Assembly: GCF_014898055.3 (NCBI RefSeq)
Contig: NW_023601104.1
Span: 67,997,106 to 68,061,105, forward strand
DNA: 64,000 nucleotides
Reading direction: 5' to 3'
Origin: Talpa occidentalis
Lineage: Eukaryota; Chordata; Mammalia; Eulipotyphla; Talpidae
In this document: positions 26,291 through 37,327 of the stretch, in pieces
Layout of the letters: each line of letters opens with the position of its first letter
Numbering within the stretch: the first letter of the stretch is position 1
Translations under genes and position numbers: made by a program
Notes under the pieces: generated by a model
Told to the model about the DNA's origin: nothing
Databases searched by the model: none
The model's input: the letters and a program-made list of their open reading frames with translations, nothing else

Positions 26291-26974
26291 CTATTTACAT
26301 TACTTGGGCATTTCTGACATCTAAAGATTGTATACTAACCTACAGTTTCTAAAATGACCTCTGCTGTGTAGCCATGTGTATTAAGCTTACAGCAGATAGG
26401 TACTCATGGGACCCTGAACGTGGCACATGATATGATATTATTGTAGTTTGGGGGATCTGCCCTACTTTGGGGAAATAAAAAGATCTGGCACCTTCTATTT
26501 AATTTTATAGATTCAAAAACCATTGAATGTCACTGTGGGCTTTGACTCGCTGAATATGTTGGTAACAGTGGGGTTTTGCTAACTTTAATACACCATTTTA
26601 AGAGAGAAGGGTTCAGCATTTACGCTACCAGTGTGAGCTATTTTATTAACAAGTTAATAATAATCAGGGCTGTTCTAAAAACTCATCAGATTCTCTACAC
26701 TCTTTAAAATCATGGAAGTGTAATCCAGTCCAGCTTCAAAGCTACTGCTGTGACCTTTGTCCAGTCATCTGGCTTTACAGTTTCCACATGAAATTCACTC
26801 AATTGCCTGAGTCCCGAAACCAGTTACTGCCAGCTTTCAAGGCACCCTAAACCCTAAACATTTTTTGTGAAACATTTTGTGTTCATTTTTTGTGAATACT
26901 TAGTTTTGAAATTACGTTTCTTTTGCCTTTCCCAAGTAGACCTGCCTAGGAGATTTTGCTTAGAGAAAGTTGTG

Positions 26975-26979
<5 letters not shown>

Positions 26980-27007
<28 letters not shown>
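26980..27007. repeat. Homopolymer run of 28 T
   Basis: An unbroken T run is followed by GAGGTACAGTACAGTACAGG. It could be the reverse tail of a lost retroelement, but no body is recognisable on its right. Confidence 0.85.
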
Positions 27008-27369
27008 GAGGTACAGTACAGTACAGGACTAAAATTAAAAACCCCATCTTGATACCACTATCTCTGGATTCTGACACCAATAAATAGATGCTAAAGCAAA
27101 ATAGGGGGTGACTGCTTTATTGTCAGATAGCAGCTATGTATGCTGGGCCAGCACTTCTCTAAGGTGACATGAGGAGAGGATATTAATTGTATAAGGTGCT
27201 ATTTGAATGTGAAGCTAGAGAAGAGCTAAAAATGTCCTCATTAAGTCTGTTTGATGCCACAAATGACTTCTAGTTACAGAGATTTGCAAACATTCATGGA
27301 TATCCCTGACTACAACATCACCTTCTGATGGACTCAGTGCTCTGATGGAGCAGAGGCCTGAGCACCCTG

Positions 27370-27375
<6 letters not shown>

Positions 27376-27411
<36 letters not shown>

Positions 27412-27425
27412 CACGTACGCACGTG
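27376..27425. repeat. (TG)15 microsatellite running into (CG)n
   Basis: Fifteen TG units (27376-27405) are followed by CGCGCGCACGTACGCACGTG. The whole stretch is alternating pyrimidine-purine, a form able to adopt Z-DNA. As pre-mRNA it is a (UG)15 tract about 800 nt before the 28214 exon. Confidence 0.95.
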
Positions 27426-28213
27426 CTTGGATCCACAAAATCCAAGTCAACTCTGGTGTCACAATGGTTTGTAAGACACAAACGGACTGGAGTGGTTCAG
27501 GAATGGCTTCCCAACCTCCTGTGTTTCAGTGCCCCAGAGCTCAGAGACATTCCATTTTCTATCCAAATACAAGATGTCACAGCATAAGGGTTGGGCCTGG
27601 GACTAAGTTTTGTTCCCTTTACTACCTTCTATTCATTTTTAGACTTTATTCTACCCCCTCATCTGAAGAGGGAACAACTAATGAAACCTTTCTTCAAAAT
27701 TTATACTGTCTGCTGGAGTTTGAATAAAATGAACTGACCAATTCTAGTTAACAACTGACAGAGTCCTGTGGTCAGTTTAAAGGCAACTTTCCTTCTTGTG
27801 GATTTCATCCAGATGAATAATTCAGTACTATCCTCACTGTGACATAGGACCCAGAGATCCTTTGTTCACACAACAAACACAGTGCCTTTCTTAATATTAC
27901 TGTGTCCCTGAAGGAAAACAGCTCACACCCTGGCGTGGCAAAGCCACCATTTAAATTCCCCTTGATATATAGTTTTGAAAATGTCCCCTTTGCCACACTA
28001 ACTCAGACTTTAGCACTCTCTGTGGAAATTGATGGTCAGGAAGACCATTCTAGTGAAATGGGCAGTCCAATGAGTCAAAGCCAACATGTAAAGACAAAAT
28101 CTGCATCTCACTGTCTCCTCATGGTTTGTGTAGACGCCCTAGAAGTCAGATGTGCTGGGGACCATCATGTGTATCTGTCTGGTGGTATATCACTTTGTGT
28201 TTTTCCTCTTTAG

Positions 28214-28285
28214 GACCAGGAAGAAAACAAGGGAGCAACAAGTTGGCCTGAATTCTACATCGATCAGCTCAATTCCATGGCTGCT
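28214..28285 (+). CDS. DAAM1: DAAM1 coding exon, residues ~92-115 (GBD)
   Basis: Twenty-four codons in phase 0 on both sides, beginning DQEENKGATSWPEFYIDQLN and ending SMAA. It is part of the Rho-binding region; the WPEFYI segment is highly conserved among DAAM proteins. The acceptor is TTTTTCCTCTTTAG and the donor GCT|GTAGGT, which is non-consensus at the last exon base and at +4. It is isolated, with 22 kb of intron before and 5.8 kb after. Confidence 0.97.
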
Positions 28286-29491
28286 GTAGGTATACTTTAT
28301 GTTCTATGACACAGTTTAAAATGCAAGTCTAGTACAAAGCACACAATTGCATAATAAATTCACTTGAGTAAGAGCTACCAAATATTATCTTTACAAACTC
28401 CATTGCAAACTCAATGTTGGGAAATAAAAGAGGGCAGGAGTAGTACTTGGCAAAGTGATTTTTTCCAGTATGTTTTAAATAAAATCAGCACACACTAAAA
28501 TATAAGTGAGTTTAATGTTATGAAAGGAAATGTAATCTTAAATCTGGCTTATGTTCAGCTCTAACTTGCAGTTGCTCTTACCAATCACTGGAGCTTAGTG
28601 ATGCCTGCACAATTCTAAAAGTTACTGCCATTTAAAAATAATACCATGAAACAATTCCTTCCTGGTTTTTCTTTCATTCTCTTTCTTAATGAGGACTTAC
28701 TTAGTTCCTGGGTTCTTGATTTTACAAGGCACCAAAGTGCTTTTTAACTCATATAAGTAACAGGAGTTACTGGAGTAAGCTGTTTAATGAAAAGACATAA
28801 TAATAATGGTCCTCAATGTCCTTGAGAAATCTTTGGCGCATGGATTTTTGGTTTAGTAACTGCTTAAAATGCATTTACTAAAATATATGTTCTGATTACA
28901 AAGATGTCTCTGTGATGTCGGTGTTCTGAGCAGTTTTCGGGGTACCTATTGATCCCAGCTAAAATTTGCAGCAGAAAACAAGTCATCAACCTTTGAACTT
29001 ACTGGCTTAAATACCGTTAATATTGATAAAAATTGAAGGTTGCCCACAATGGAAAGCAGTCTTTGCCTAAGTAGCTATACTCATGATTTTGAGAATCAAT
29101 CTATTAGATTCATTTTGAGAGAAAAACCGTGAAGGAATTGTTTCAAGCAGATGCTAACTTCCATAGTATTTTTTTTCTACCTTTCTTTCCTGCCTTCCCC
29201 TGATTCTTTATTGAGGATTGTTTTCTTATCACTTAAAGCAAACATTTTAGATTATCTAATGTTTTGCTGCTGCTGCAGAAGTTAAAAACTGACTAGAGTA
29301 TGTGAATCATTCACACTTGTGCTAAACTTTTAGAAGCCTTGACTTTTGGTAACTTCCTCTTTTTCTAGCATCTTCTTTAAAGGTGCTTCATCTGCTGTCA
29401 CACAGTGAATAACAGACAGGATAGCAAATGTGAATAGGACTATATCAATTATGGAAGAAACTGCATATAAACTTTTGCCCTAAGCCTTTCT

Positions 29492-29832
29492 TTTTTTTAT
29501 TTTTTACATCATTGTTCATTATTCAACAATATTTGCTTCCCTCCACCTCCTCAGGTGTAGTCCCCATAGAGTTTCCTTCACCAATGCACCAGTGCACCAT
29601 CACCTCAGTCCCCTGTGCTCCTCCCTCCCTCCCTCTAATCCCTCTCCCTCCTCCTCCCCTGCAGTATACTAGAAGGAATTATGCTCAATGAAATAAGCCA
29701 GAAGGAAAAAGAAAAATATCGAATGGTTTCACTTATTGCAGGAGTATAGGGAAACCAAATAAGATATCAGTGTAAAAAAATAATAACAGTACAATACACA
29801 ACAAAGCAAAAATGGACAATTATAAATCAGAG
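29492..29832 (-). mobile_element. Short 5'-inverted L1 insertion
   Basis: The left part begins with a T-rich stretch and reads as a 3' end on the minus strand. The right part, from about 29660, reads as L1-like sequence on the plus strand (TATGCTCAATGAAATAAGCC, GAAAAATATCGAATGG). The whole is flanked by a 14-bp target duplication with one mismatch, CCCTAAGCCTTTCT at 29478-29491 and CCCCAAGCCTTTCT at 29833-29846. This is the layout left by twin priming. Confidence 0.7.
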
Positions 29833-30076
29833 CCCCAAGCCTTTCTAATCTAAAAGCACAGCAGAAAATAACCACGAAATCCTCTTCTTATACAACGCAT
29901 CTACACAATGGCAAAGATGAAAAAAGCGTGCGTGACCTAAGCATGTGTATGAATATGCTGACAGAATGTGAGATTGTGATGACCATCAGGGATTTTCTGT
30001 GCATTTGCCTAAGCTATAATATAGAACCATTTATATTCCCTGCATGTAAAGACTATTTTTCTGAATTCTTGTTCCT

Positions 30077-30106
30077 GGGGCGGCGGGGGGTGGGGGGGGT
30101 GGTGGG
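30077..30106 (+). repeat. G-rich tract with four G runs
   Basis: G runs lie at 30077-30080, 30085-30090, 30092-30099 and 30104-30106 on the transcribed-sense strand, with short loops. This fits a G-quadruplex-forming pattern in both DNA and pre-mRNA. No flanking element explains it. Confidence 0.8.
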
Positions 30107-30949
30107 AGGTGTTGGCCAGGCCAGGGGAAGTGGGTGGGAGGGAATAGCAGTCTACAGTCAGGCTCTCTCTTTATAATTAAGTCAGCATTGTTTGATGTCT
30201 AACCAGGAAAGCTTCTTCTTTGTTACTGGATTCAATTCTATAAATGGAGAAGTACTAAGTACTACAGATTTTTCCTTTCTTCAAATTTTGAGGCAGTTAG
30301 CTTAATTTGTTCTTTAGTGACTTAATCCTTGCCTTCTATGGAGTGAATCTGGATTATTTCCTGCACTAGAGGGTCCATGATGGGCCGGTTACATGGCACT
30401 TCTTCAAGAACCTTTCTTGTGGAAAACCCTTTGCTACATTCATGAGTGGTCTACATTTTAATTATATTTGCTTCCGAATCCGAAATCCTTTCCAAGAATA
30501 TCTCAAAGCTATTAAATTGTCAGTCTCTTTGCTATTCTTTATGTGTTAAATACCCAACAGTGCTTTCCAGTGCTGCTTTACCATCAAGCCAGCATCTCCC
30601 TAGGACTAAAGGTAGAGGGCATTAACAGTTCAAGGATTAATGAGGCTTCAGAACTCCTGCAGACATAAAGGAACAAGAAGACCTTATGAGATCAGAAACC
30701 ATAAGCTGAGTTTTCTGTTTTTCTCGTCATATTTGTTGCCACCACCACCCCCTCCCATAGTTCTGGCTAATTTCTCTGATAACTGTGAGAGAATTCCTGA
30801 TAACACACAGCAGACATCCTGAGAACATTGTCTCTGGGGACCAAAAAGGACATTATTACTCTAGATTGGCAACTAGACTCTTTGTCTCTTTGGTTAGGGA
30901 ATTGTTGAAGGGACATTTATCCACACTGTCATCATTCATTGTCCTAAGC

Positions 30950-31155
30950 ATCAATATAACTACTACTATGAGTGTCCAGCACATGAAAGGCAGTGTAACA
31001 GGCATTTCACATGTTGTAGATCTTTCCAAGCACCCTATGCAGTAAGTGCTATTTATAGATAAGGTCTCACACCCAGAGAAAGGCTAGTTTACCCAAGGTC
31101 ATCTAATTAGGAGATGATAGAGCTGGAATTTAAACCTATCAGTCTAAGCTCAAAC
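30950..31155 (-). mobile_element. MIR SINE relic
   Basis: Reverse MIR order: GGCATTTCACATGTTGTAG, CAAGCACCCTATGCAGTAAG, ATTTATAGATAAGG, AGTTTACCCAAGGTCATCTA, then GAGCTGGAATTTAAACC. Moderately diverged. Confidence 0.65.
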
Positions 31156-32847
31156 ACCTTTTCAGTTTGTCTTTCACTCGCCTTGGTTTTTAAAACTCTT
31201 TGGCACATTAAAAGGGCCCGGTAATACCACCTCCACCCCAAACTTTTCTGGGGTGGGGCAGGCATCTGTTTTGTTTTGTTTTGTTTTTTCTCCAGAGTCT
31301 GATAAACAGTCTAGGCTGAGAACTGCAGCCCTTTTTGGTCTGTGAAGCTGTTTGTGGAACAAGTTCAGTTACTTCAATTAAGCCTCATAACAAGAATGCT
31401 TTGTTCTTAAAAGAACCCCTGGGTGATCAGTTGGCTTTTAAAAAGTGATGAACAGAATAATAAAATTGTGAAGCCCAACAAGTTCAAAAATAACCCAGGC
31501 TTTCTGTGTCTGTGTCTTCTCTGGGTACCCTCAAGGAGGACAGATGTAAGGTGAAGTCCAGTGTGTTCAGCAGGCTTGATTTCACACTAAGGAAATGTTT
31601 CAAACAGGAGCTTAGTTCCATGCTCCCAGCCAGAAATGAATTCCATGCCTCATCTATACATCTCTCTCAGACCTACATGTTTCACTCTTTATTCTCTGTC
31701 AGGATGCACTTTGTCCTTCACCTACTTTTCATGGGCACAAGGATATGCTAAGTGCATTGAGCACCCAAAGAAGTTGCCACAGGCCTGACCTGTATGTGCC
31801 AAGTGCAGACTTGATATTTGGCATTGTGGTCTTCTTCAGAAATACAGGCATATCCTCCTTTGCTGCCAAAACTTGCAAACTAAGTCTTCTTCCCAGTTGT
31901 TAAGCTTAAAAATGTAAAGGAAGTTACTTTATTTTGAAAAGTTTCTGTAGAACATCAGTTTCATCTGTATGTCCTCAGTGTTCTCATACAATAAACAGAA
32001 TTTTAAATCCAAATCTATCTTATCACATACAGAAAAGTGAATTGTCTTCTGTTTCATAGGAAGGTAATGCTCCTTATACTGGGGAAATTAAATCCCAATT
32101 TAATTTTCTTAACATTTCCTAAATCTCCCAGCTCTACTTGGGATGTAATATAGTCTGTTTTATTCAGATGTTCCAGTCTCCATGGTCATTAACAGGATAA
32201 ATGCATACACCTTTATTTAGTATTTGTGAGCCACAATACTATTTGTGTGTGGTCTTTAATTTTTGGGATAGTTTTGTGTGATTAAGCTCAGGGAAAAGGA
32301 GTGATATTCATAAAAGGCTTGATTCTGAGCTGCAGATTTAAAGTGATTGCTTGAGTCTAAACAAGTTCAGCTGTGTATAGGAGATTAAACATACTTGGCT
32401 GGATTTGTGCTGAATTTTCCAGGAGGTGGGTCTCAGAGCCATGAAGGAATTCATTGGCTATTTCCACATGCACTTTCTCCACCCCCAGTCTGCCTGTGAC
32501 AGCTGTCTAGGAACATCACAGGAAGAGGACAGCTTTAGCAGAAGCAGTAACAAGTTTAAAAAACAAGAGTTTACTGTTTTTATTTCAGTTCCATAAATGA
32601 TACCGACATATTCATTTGCCTTGCAGTTTACTCTCCTAATTGCAAAGTCAAATTTAGTCTTTAGTTAACTTTTGAGTTCTTAATACTGATACTGTTGACT
32701 TGAAAAATTAGGTCACTCAATGATTTGTGGTCCCGAAAAAAGGGGAGAGGCTAGATCACTGACACCCATGTGACACCCATGGATAAGAGCCAAACTTTCC
32801 TTTTTAACTTGCTTCCCAAAAATCCTTTCATCAGAACTAGTAACAAG

Positions 32848-33127
32848 AGGCCTCCCCAGTGGCGCAGTGGGTTGAATGCAGGCAGCACTGTGAAGCTGTC
32901 CACAGCCTCTGTAGCGCAGGTTCGATTCCTGGCTGGCCAGGGAGATTCCCACATGGTGTGGCAGACCTCTCCTTTCTCGCCCGCTGCTCCCCTCAGCAGT
33001 GTATTTCAGTCAGTCTGCCTGTTCTGCTCCCCACTCTGTCTCTGGTGAATCTTCTAACCCTCCTGAACCTCTGGCCTGTATCACAGCTCTTGTATAAAAA
33101 TAAATATATCTTTAAAAAAAAAAAACA
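32848..33127 (+). mobile_element. tRNA-derived T+ SINE, subfamily A, full length
   Basis: It has the head AGGCCTCCCCAGTGGCGCAG, a B-box-like GGTTCGATTCC near 32920, the body phrases CAGACCTCTCC and CCCCTCAGCAGTGTATTTC, and a tail AAATATATCTTTAAAA. The target duplication is AACTAGTAACAAG at 32835-32847 against AACTGGTAACAAG at 33128-33140. ORFs across it are SINE readings. Confidence 0.93.
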
Positions 33128-33274
33128 AACTGGTAACAAGTAAAAAGACTGAGACTACACAAGCACCTGTTCAAAGTAGGGTAAAGAGAGGGAAGCCCAT
33201 AAAACCTCACTCGCACTCATGACAGCTTAATATTAACTGAGACCTGCTTCCTTACAACCTGATTTCTCAAAAGC

Positions 33275-33425
33275 CACACACCTGCAGCATTAGGATTGCC
33301 TAGAAATGAGTCAGAAGCGCAGCATCTTAGGCTTTGGTGAACACAGACATATCAAACAAGAGCCTAAATTTTAACAAGATCTCCAAATGATTCATCTCCA
33401 CGTTAGAGTTTGAAAAGCATGGCTC
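33275..33425 (+). mobile_element. MER5-like hAT DNA transposon relic
   Basis: The phrases CAGCATTAGGATTGCCTAGA, TTTTAACAAGATCTCCAAAT and AGAGTTTGAAAAGCATGG follow the MER5A consensus order as I remember it. Confidence 0.55.
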
Positions 33426-34085
33426 TCACAGATCTCTGGGTGGCAGAGCATGTCTACACACACATGAACACATACATCACACTCATACATACATACATGC
33501 ACTCCATATACTGGTTTCCAAGTGATATTAAATCATTTCTAAAGTTAAGCATTTATTCTGAGGGACTTGTCCACCTTAGTAGCAGATCCGATTTAATTGT
33601 TCCTCTTAAAAAAATAACTTGATGTAACAAAAAGTATAGAAAACTATTACACTTTTCAGCAGAGTCATAGGAGAGATACTGTGAGAGGATTGCAGCCACT
33701 TCAGTCTGATGGTTTGCTGCTGTAAATTTTAGTTTCCAGGATGTTCTATTAAACTACAGGTCCAGCCTTCTTTCTCTCAATTATAAATGGTAGTATCTTT
33801 ATCAGGGTATAGCGATAGAACAGTTATACAAACATCTGGGCAATTAATCTCTACTAGTATTTCTAAGCATTTCCTTATAGCGTTAAGATTAAAAATAACT
33901 TATAGACGAGATAGCAGATTTGTATAATTCTTGATGCTTTTGCTCTACACTTTGGCTTATAGTAAATCTTAATCACAGATTTATTGATTGCATTAAAAGT
34001 AATGGTAGCACATAATCTGTAGGCTTGTCTGCTTATGCAATAATTGAAACAATTTGAAGAAATAACTTAAGTTTTCTTTACATAG

Positions 34086-34180
34086 AGAAAATCTCTGCTG
34101 GCATTAGAGAAAGAAGAGGAGGAGGAGAGAAGTAAAACTATAGAGAGTTTGAAGACAGCACTAAGGACAAAACCAATGAG
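34086..34180 (+). CDS. DAAM1: DAAM1 coding exon, residues ~116-147 (acidic segment before the armadillo repeats)
   Basis: This 95-nt exon begins in phase 0 and ends with two bases (AG) of a split Arg codon that is completed at 36133. It reads RKSLLALEKEEEEERSKTIE and ends KTKPM-type residues (TALRTKPM). The highly charged run of Glu and Lys is a hallmark of this part of DAAM1, between the GBD and the first armadillo helix. The acceptor is TTTACATAG and the donor GAG|GTAATT. Confidence 0.97.
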
Positions 34181-36132
34181 GTAATTCCCCCCTAGGTAGC
34201 ATGTACTATTTGTCTCTTCTTTTTCTTCTTTTTACTGTTTTCTTCTGTCCTTTCTTCCTCCCTTTTCTTCTTGCCTTCCTTTTAATGCATTCGTCAAGCT
34301 TTCAAGGAAATCTTAAAAGTATGCAGTTTAAATTGCAGATGAAATATTTTAGCCATGAATTTTCATTAAATCAATTTTCTTCAATTAAAAGACAAGGAGA
34401 CAGTCACTAGCATGGTTAAAATAAAAAAGAGACTAGCAACTGTTGATGAGAATGTGAACAAAGTAGAACCCTCATTCATTGCTGGTGGGAATGTAAAGTG
34501 GTACAACCGCTTTGAAAAACAGTTGGGCAGATTGTTAAACATAGTGTTGCCATATGTACCAGCAATTCTACTACTAGATATATAGCCAAGGGAAATGAAA
34601 ACATGTCCTCCCAAAATTTTGTGCGTGAATGCTCATATCGGTATTGTTTATAATAGATAAAAAGTGGAAGCAATCCAAATTCTATCTGATAATGAATGGG
34701 TAAATAAAAAGTGATATAGCCATACAGCAGAATATTATTTGACTGCTAAAAAGGAAGAAGCCAGACACAGAAGGTCACAAGTGATTCATATGACATGTCC
34801 GACATGTCCAGAAAAGCCCAGTCCTTAGACATAGAAAGATTAGTAGTTGTCTGCTGAAGAGAGGTGGAAATGGTCTTTTGGGGTCGATAAATTGTTCTGA
34901 GAGATAGTGGGAATAGGTGCACTACTCCATGAATATATGAAAAACCACTGAATGGTATACTTTAAAAGTATGAAGTTTATGGCATGTGAGTTGTATTCCA
35001 ATAAAAGTGAAAAAAAGGGCAGACTTTCTGGCAATAGTGATTTGCCTCCTCTCTAGTAATAAGCTTCTGCTGTTTTCCTCCTGTACCTTCAATTTTTCCA
35101 TTAATGCTTCTTTAAGTCTGGTGGGATGTGGGGTACTGATAAGAACATATTTTTTTAGCACAGTTGTTAAATGAAAGCCAACTGGTTTAATTAGTTTTAT
35201 TATATCTGGATCATATAGTGGTTGGTTAAAATGACGATAAAACAAAGATTCCCTTCCTTTATTTGAATATAAAATGCTACTAAGAAAAATTTACTGATTC
35301 ATCAATAACCCTTATAAATTATATATCTGGGATTTTCTAGCCTATTTTAACTAGATCAATGTTTTCTTCTGTGTATATATTCTGTATTCTCAGATGTTAA
35401 TGGGTAGCCAAGGCTAAATAAATTCAGAAGTTTCTGAGTAGTCACTTAAAGTACCTGTAGGTAAGGTCATGTTACTTTTGAACTTTTCAGAGGCTTTCAC
35501 ATGCACTTTTCAATTGTGAACTATTTTCATTGATAAATTTTATAGTGAACAATAATAGTTACGGTAATAAAATATTGCTTTTTATCTGTTTTATATATTG
35601 GGAGCCAATGTATCATCATACAAAAGATGATTTTTCTACAAAATTGTAGAACTATAAATTATCATTTATTTGACAAGTAAATATCCTGGAGTTCAAGCAT
35701 GTACTTTGACTGTCATTGATAAGGGGGTCTGCCTGAGTCACACTGGTCAACACATAAAAGTGCAGGGGGGCTGCATTCTACAGTAACACAGCCTCAGCAG
35801 ATGACTTCAACTCAAGCCTATATGTGGGTTCTGAGTGTCTGCTTGTTGTTTATTTTCATTGGTCTATTCATCATAAAATATATCAGTTAAGATGTATTTA
35901 CCTCAAATGGAAAGATCTTTTCACTCTTTCTGGTTAGAGCTGACCATTGGGTCCTTGCCAAGGAAGAGACCAGAAATTAAGAAGAATTCATCAGCAAAAA
36001 CCTTATGGTACTTTAAGAAGTGTATTTCTCTTTTTTCTGTCCTGCCCCCTCCTCTGGACTTTTCCATCTAGATTATTACAAAATTTCAAAGAGGCTTAGT
36101 TCTGATACACTTTAACCTTCTTCTCATGACAG
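34181..36132 (+). other. DAAM1: Intron of about 2 kb
   Basis: A sense L1 3' end fills 34395-35026. The rest (35030-36132) is AT-rich unique sequence with no recognisable element and no gene. Confidence 0.85.
34395..35026 (+). mobile_element. L1M-type 3' end (ORF2 C-terminus and 3' UTR)
   Basis: The text follows the end of L1 ORF2 and its 3' UTR: CATTGCTGGTGGGAATGTAA, GGTACAACCGCTTTGAAAAA, TAGATATATAGCCAAGGGAA, GTTTATAATAGATAAAAAGTGG, then TGAATGGTATACTTTAAAAG and a closing AATAAAAGTGAAAAAAAG. Stops and small deletions show it is an old, dead fragment. The ORFs on the minus strand over it are chance. Confidence 0.85.
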
Positions 36133-36466
36133 GTTTGTAACCAGATTCATTGACTTAGATGGCCTATCATGTATTCTCAACTTTCTAAAGACCATGGACT
36201 ATGAGACCTCAGAGTCTCGAATACATACCTCTCTCATTGGATGTATAAAGGCGCTAATGAACAACTCTCAAGGTCGGGCTCATGTCCTGGCTCATTCTGA
36301 GAGTATAAATGTAATTGCTCAGAGTCTGAGCACAGAGAACATTAAAACAAAGGTGGCCGTGCTGGAAATCTTGGGCGCTGTGTGCCTGGTTCCCGGGGGT
36401 CACAAGAAGGTTCTGCAGGCCATGCTGCATTACCAGAAGTACGCCAGCGAGAGAACCCGCTTCCAG
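36133..36466 (+). CDS. DAAM1: DAAM1 coding exon, residues ~147-258 (armadillo repeats / DID)
   Basis: This is the largest exon in the window, 334 nt. It completes the split Arg codon and ends in phase 0. It encodes 111 further residues, starting [20 protein letters not shown] and ending YASERTRFQ. These are alpha-helical armadillo repeats of the FH3/DID, the surface that binds the C-terminal DAD and holds the formin inactive until Rho binds. Landmarks are the [16 protein letters not shown] helix and [15 protein letters not shown]. The acceptor is CTCATGACAG and the donor CAG|GTGAGT. The ORF continuing to 36598 is read-through into the intron. Confidence 0.98.
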
Positions 36467-36995
36467 GTGAGTGTGCCTCCATGCTTTGGTTATTCCTCTG
36501 ACAGGGGGAAAGGGAAGGGAGAACATAACTTGAAATTTCTCCCTGTGGTGATTACTCACCCCATGATTCCAAGCATCTCCTTTTTTCTTAGATTTTAGTA
36601 CCGGAGAGTAGAATGTACTTTCTGCAGTTGATCCATCTGGAATTTTTGATTAACTGAACTTCAAAATGTGGCCCTACTTCCTACACAATATAGCACACAT
36701 CTTCTGAAGCCACTAAGTGGAATGGTCCCTGAAAATGTTATTAGTTGCCATTCTTGATTCAGGATCAGTGTTAACAGTGATGTCACCATTTTTGTACCTG
36801 GCATACATGTACATACGACATATGTGATGTTAAGAATTTTGAATGTGTTTTTAAGTACTTAGATGGGGAAAGTGACTTTCTGTCAATCAACATTCTGAAT
36901 AAAGTTTTTATAATCCTGACTCTAAAATAATGAATAAATGACTATAAGGTTGTTAATGATTCAGTCCTTTGTTTTTATGTTTGTATCCTTGATAG
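36467..36995 (+). other. DAAM1: Intron of 529 bp
   Basis: AT-rich unique sequence with no recognisable repeat or gene. Confidence 0.85.
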
Positions 36996-37106
36996 ACCTT
37001 AATTAATGACTTGGACAAAAGCACAGGGCGGTATAGAGATGAAGTAAGTCTCAAGACCGCCATCATGTCCTTCATCAATGCCGTGCTCAGCCAAGGCGCA
37101 GGCGTG
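36996..37106 (+). CDS. DAAM1: DAAM1 coding exon, residues ~259-295 (armadillo / DID)
   Basis: Thirty-seven codons, phase 0 on both sides, reading [20 protein letters not shown] and on to AVLSQGAGV. It continues the armadillo superhelix of the regulatory half; the [15 protein letters not shown] helix is typical of diaphanous-related formins. The acceptor TCCTTGATAG and donor GTG|GTAAGA are clear. The next exon lies only 117 bp away. Confidence 0.98.
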
Positions 37107-37223
37107 GTAAGACCCTTCTGTACCACAGTTTTAAGCATAATGTTATTAAAGAATAATGTTTAAAAAAAGTGACTGTAGTCAATCATAAATATATAATATA
37201 TTTTATCACCCTTCCACTTTCAG

Positions 37224-37327
37224 GAAAGTCTGGACTTTAGACTTCATCTTCGCTATGAATTTCTGATGTTAGGAATTCAACCTGTAATAGATAAATTAAG
37301 GGAACATGAAAATTCAACATTAGATAG
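37224..37327 (+). CDS. DAAM1: DAAM1 coding exon, residues ~296-330 (armadillo / DID)
   Basis: 104 nt, starting in phase 0 with [20 protein letters not shown] and ending in two bases (AG) of a split Arg codon after ENSTLD. The [12 protein letters not shown] segment is a formin FH3 signature. The acceptor is CCACTTTCAG and the donor TAG|GTAAGT. Confidence 0.98.

Larger units (their letters stand above)
28286..34085 (+). other. DAAM1: Intron of 5.8 kb
   Basis: It contains a rearranged L1 fragment (29492-29832), a G-rich tract (30077-30106), a MIR relic (30950), a full SINE (32848) and a MER5-like relic (33275). I see no gene; the remaining stretches, such as 28290-29470 and 31160-32840, hold nothing I can name. 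Confidence 0.85.

Noticed and set aside
27345..27727. Overlapping ORFs with poly Cys-Val runs
   Set aside because: They arise from reading through the (TG)15 repeat.
36194..36598. Single 134-codon ORF as a complete gene
   Set aside because: It is the 36133-36466 DAAM1 exon starting at an internal Met and reading through the GTGAGT donor.
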